Assembly (NCBI GenBank): GCA_014155875.1
Contig: JACEFZ010026865.1
Coordinates: 1,073,724-1,137,723, forward strand
Reading direction: 5' to 3'
Source of the DNA: Cepaea nemoralis
Taxonomy: Eukaryota > Mollusca > Gastropoda > Stylommatophora > Helicidae
DNA: 64,000 nt
In this document: positions 61,946 through 64,000 of the stretch, piece after piece
How positions within the stretch are numbered: the stretch's first letter is position 1
How the letters are laid out: every line of letters starts with the position of its first letter
Notes under the pieces: generated by a model
Told to the model about the DNA's origin: nothing
The model's database searches: none
Seen by the model: the letters and a program-made list of their open reading frames with translations, nothing else
Program-made: the position numbers and the translations under genes

Positions 61946-61998
61946 AGGGTAAGTTTAACATAATGTAATTCAAAGGATGACAGGATAAAGCTACAAAC

Positions 61999-62005
61999 TT
62001 CTGAT

Positions 62006-62045
<40 letters not shown>

Positions 62046-62075
62046 ACATCAGCATCATCACCATCATCATCATCA
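61999..62075. repeat. (CAT)n / (CAA)n microsatellite
   Basis: CAT run with AAC interruptions. Confidence 0.95.
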
Positions 62076-62261
62076 ACAACAACATCATGCAGCAGGTAGT
62101 TTGTAGAAGGCCGCTCTCATCAACAGATTTTAACAATTGAAATACCGTCAAATAAAGTGTAGTTTACAACAATTTGGTTCTCTGTTAGAATAGATAAGAA
62201 TATTGATGATATACTCCCCCTTCCTGCCCATCCACAATCCTATGTTGGGGGAGGGAAAGAA
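62076..62261. other. No recognisable feature
   Basis: No supported feature. Confidence 0.3.
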
Positions 62262-62716
62262 GATGAAGTAGATGACGAAGAAGATGACGAAGTAGATGAC
62301 GGAGAAGATGACGAAGAAGATGACGAAGAAGATGACGAAGAAGATGATGAAGTAGATGACGAAGAAGGTGACGAAGAAGATGACAAAGAAGATGACGAAG
62401 AAGATGACGAAGAAGATGATGAAGAAGATGACGAAGTAGATGACAAAGAAGATGACGAAGAAGATGACGAAGAAGATGACAAAGAAGATGACGAAGAAGA
62501 TGATGGAGAAGATGACGAAGTAGATGACGAAGAAGATGACGAAGAAGATGACGAAGAAGATGACGAAGAAGATGACGAAGAAGATGACGAAGTAGATGAC
62601 GAAGAAGATGACGAAGTAGATGACGAAGAAGATGACGAAGAAGATGACGAAGAAGATGACGAAGAAGATGACGAAGAAGATGACGAAGAAGATGACGAAG
62701 AAGATGACGAAGTAGA
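62262..62716. repeat. 12-bp array (GATGACGAAGAA)n, about 37 units
   Basis: Regular GATGACGAAGAA with GATGACGAAGTA, GATGATGAA and AAAGAA variants. It ends at GTAGATCAG, where repeated CAGTTAT units and then the LINE-B1 3' end begin. Confidence 0.96.
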
Positions 62717-62735
62717 TCAGTTATCAGTTCAGTTA

Positions 62736-64000
62736 TCAGTTATCAGTTGGGGTATCTTCGTTGCACTCCGGACATGTCCATAGGTGCTCAGATCCTCCCC
62801 CCAGCATATGCATCAGCGTCCGGTGGCTAATAGTGCCAGTTCTGTGTTGGTTGACGAGGCGCTTTGTTTTCCCGATGTACCTCTCGCGTCTGGCTGTGCC
62901 GATTCTTACTCCCAGGTCTTTCATCCTGGACAGCGATGTGGAATCATTGACGTCAAAGTCCTCTGTTCTCACCATATCTTTAAGGACGTTAATAACATCG
63001 GCACGATCCATGGGCTGGCCATCTACAGGGGGTGCAGAGCCAGCCAGTTTGTCAGCTCGTTCATTTCCCTCGACTCCCGCATGTCCCGGGACGAAGATGA
63101 AGGTGACTTTACGGACAACAGACTTTCGCAGCGATTCAGTCCACTGTCTACGTACCGATCCAGCTTCGACCTTCTGAATCATGCTCATTGAATCACTTAG
63201 TACACACACGTTGGTATAATGCTGTGACTCCAGCCATATGAAAGCCTGTGTAACTACCATCACCTCCATCGTCATGCTGCTCGTGGTCATAGAGTGGGCA
63301 CCACTGGATTCTTGAACGGTTCGGCCCGCTGAACGGGCTGTAAATGCCCACGCACTTCTCTGCTGCTTTACCACAGATCCATCTGTATAGATGAGCACTT
63401 CGGGGCTATCTGAGTGTTCATAGATGAGCGCGTTAACCTCTGCATTGACAGCGGCAGGGTTCTGCTCTCTGCACCGTCTGTCGAGTGTGATAATGCAGGA
63501 GAAAGTGCACTTAAAAGCTGGAGGCACCGGCACCCATTCCTTGCCGGGGTTGATACTGGTAAGACTGTAGACCTGTCTGACGACATCTTCCGCCCGACCC
63601 ATCCATGATTTGCCCCTCTTTAGCCTGTCACCCTTTTCTCTGAATATAGCGTCATGCAGAGGGTGCTGCTCATCTGCACTTATTTTTAAGTATGCACGAG
63701 CTCTCCAGATCTTGATCCTGTGTTCCATTGTCGGGAAGTCAAGGAGGTATCTCATTGCTACACAGCTGGTGTCTCTCGTGCAGCCCAAAATGATGCGCAT
63801 GGCTTCGTTTTGTACCATTTCAAGTCTTCCAATCTGTGTAGGGCTGACAGTGAGGATGGCCAGGGCATACTCGATGCGTGAAAGCACAAGTCCTTGGAAC
63901 AGAAGTATTAGCAGTCTTTGCTCGATATTGGCAGTCGCCATGTCTCTCATTGCTGACAAACCTTTTCGAGCCTTCGTTATGACATAATCGACATGATCTG
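62736..64000 (-). pseudogene. LINE-B1 (I-like) RT linker plus RNase H, open to the right edge
   Basis: The minus-strand frame is open from the window edge (DHVDYVITKARKGLSAMRD) to the stop at 62736, over 415 codons. Boxes: NEAMRIILGCTRDTSCVAMR, RGKSWMGRAEDVV; RNase H catalytic residues in LIYTDGSVV (D), TMEVMVVTQAF (E), VLSDSMSMI (D) and GNERADKLAG (D); ending GGGSEHLWTCPECNED. All four RNase H acidic residues and the C-x2-C start of a terminal knuckle are intact, so this part may be from a recently active copy. Its polymerase lies outside the window, so whether the whole element is intact is unknown. The 3' side passes into ACTGATA repeats and the 12-bp array. Confidence 0.93.

Overview
The window looks like repeat-dense, non-coding metazoan nuclear DNA. 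A mollusc, probably a gastropod, is my best guess. The guess rests on the mix of tRNA-derived SINEs, I-type LINEs with RNase H, and a GGGCGATAACTC-type motif that I recall as common in mollusc repeats; it is inference. There is no bacterial gene organisation. No complete host gene is visible. Three short exon-like stretches (19.51, 22.05-22.32 and 27.50 kb, all +) are candidates only; the best has a strong start context, a splice donor and an RFX-type X-box just upstream.

Layout. 0-4.2 kb: truncated LINE, SINE-4, SINE-1 and a dispersed repeat (DR-A). 4.2-6.1 kb: a 16-bp minisatellite built on AGGTCA. 6.2-14.2 kb: MITE-like elements, SINEs, LINE ends and a 29-bp minisatellite. 14.2-16.6 kb: the longest LINE copy (LINE-B1: reverse transcriptase plus RNase H, one stop and one frameshift). 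16.6-33.3 kb: a mosaic of LINE-A and LINE-B 3' ends, four SINE families and many long microsatellites. 33.3-50.8 kb: a nested complex, see below. 50.8-58.4 kb: a Tigger-like DNA transposon remnant, more LINE 3' ends and a frameshifted LINE ORF1 with three zinc knuckles. 58.4-62.0 kb: a 73-bp satellite. 62.3-62.7 kb: a 12-bp array abutting a second good LINE-B1 copy that runs off the right edge.

Main discovery. Positions 34652-47046 form a near-perfect 12.4-kb palindrome: two arms of about 6.17 and 6.23 kb meet around a single base at 40821. The ends read AGTAGTGTATAGG and CCTATACACTACT, and the hexamer CACAGC is repeated immediately outside both ends. The flanks are two halves of one 51-bp minisatellite running in the same direction, so this is an inserted element with giant terminal inverted repeats, not simply a folded assembly. 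A 6-bp duplication and AG/CT ends recall Polinton/Maverick elements, but no polymerase, integrase or capsid gene is present. The arms consist largely of nested tandem arrays. The element appears non-autonomous and foldback-like; I suggest a snap-back derivative of a larger transposon.

The host minisatellite is itself an in-frame amplification of a 17-codon piece of a LINE-B RNase H-region ORF. The same LINE carries two further insertions (a 0.94-kb retroelement-like repeat with ATTAT duplications, and a DR-A copy). The 33.3-50.8 kb interval therefore records an ordered series of insertions and local amplification.
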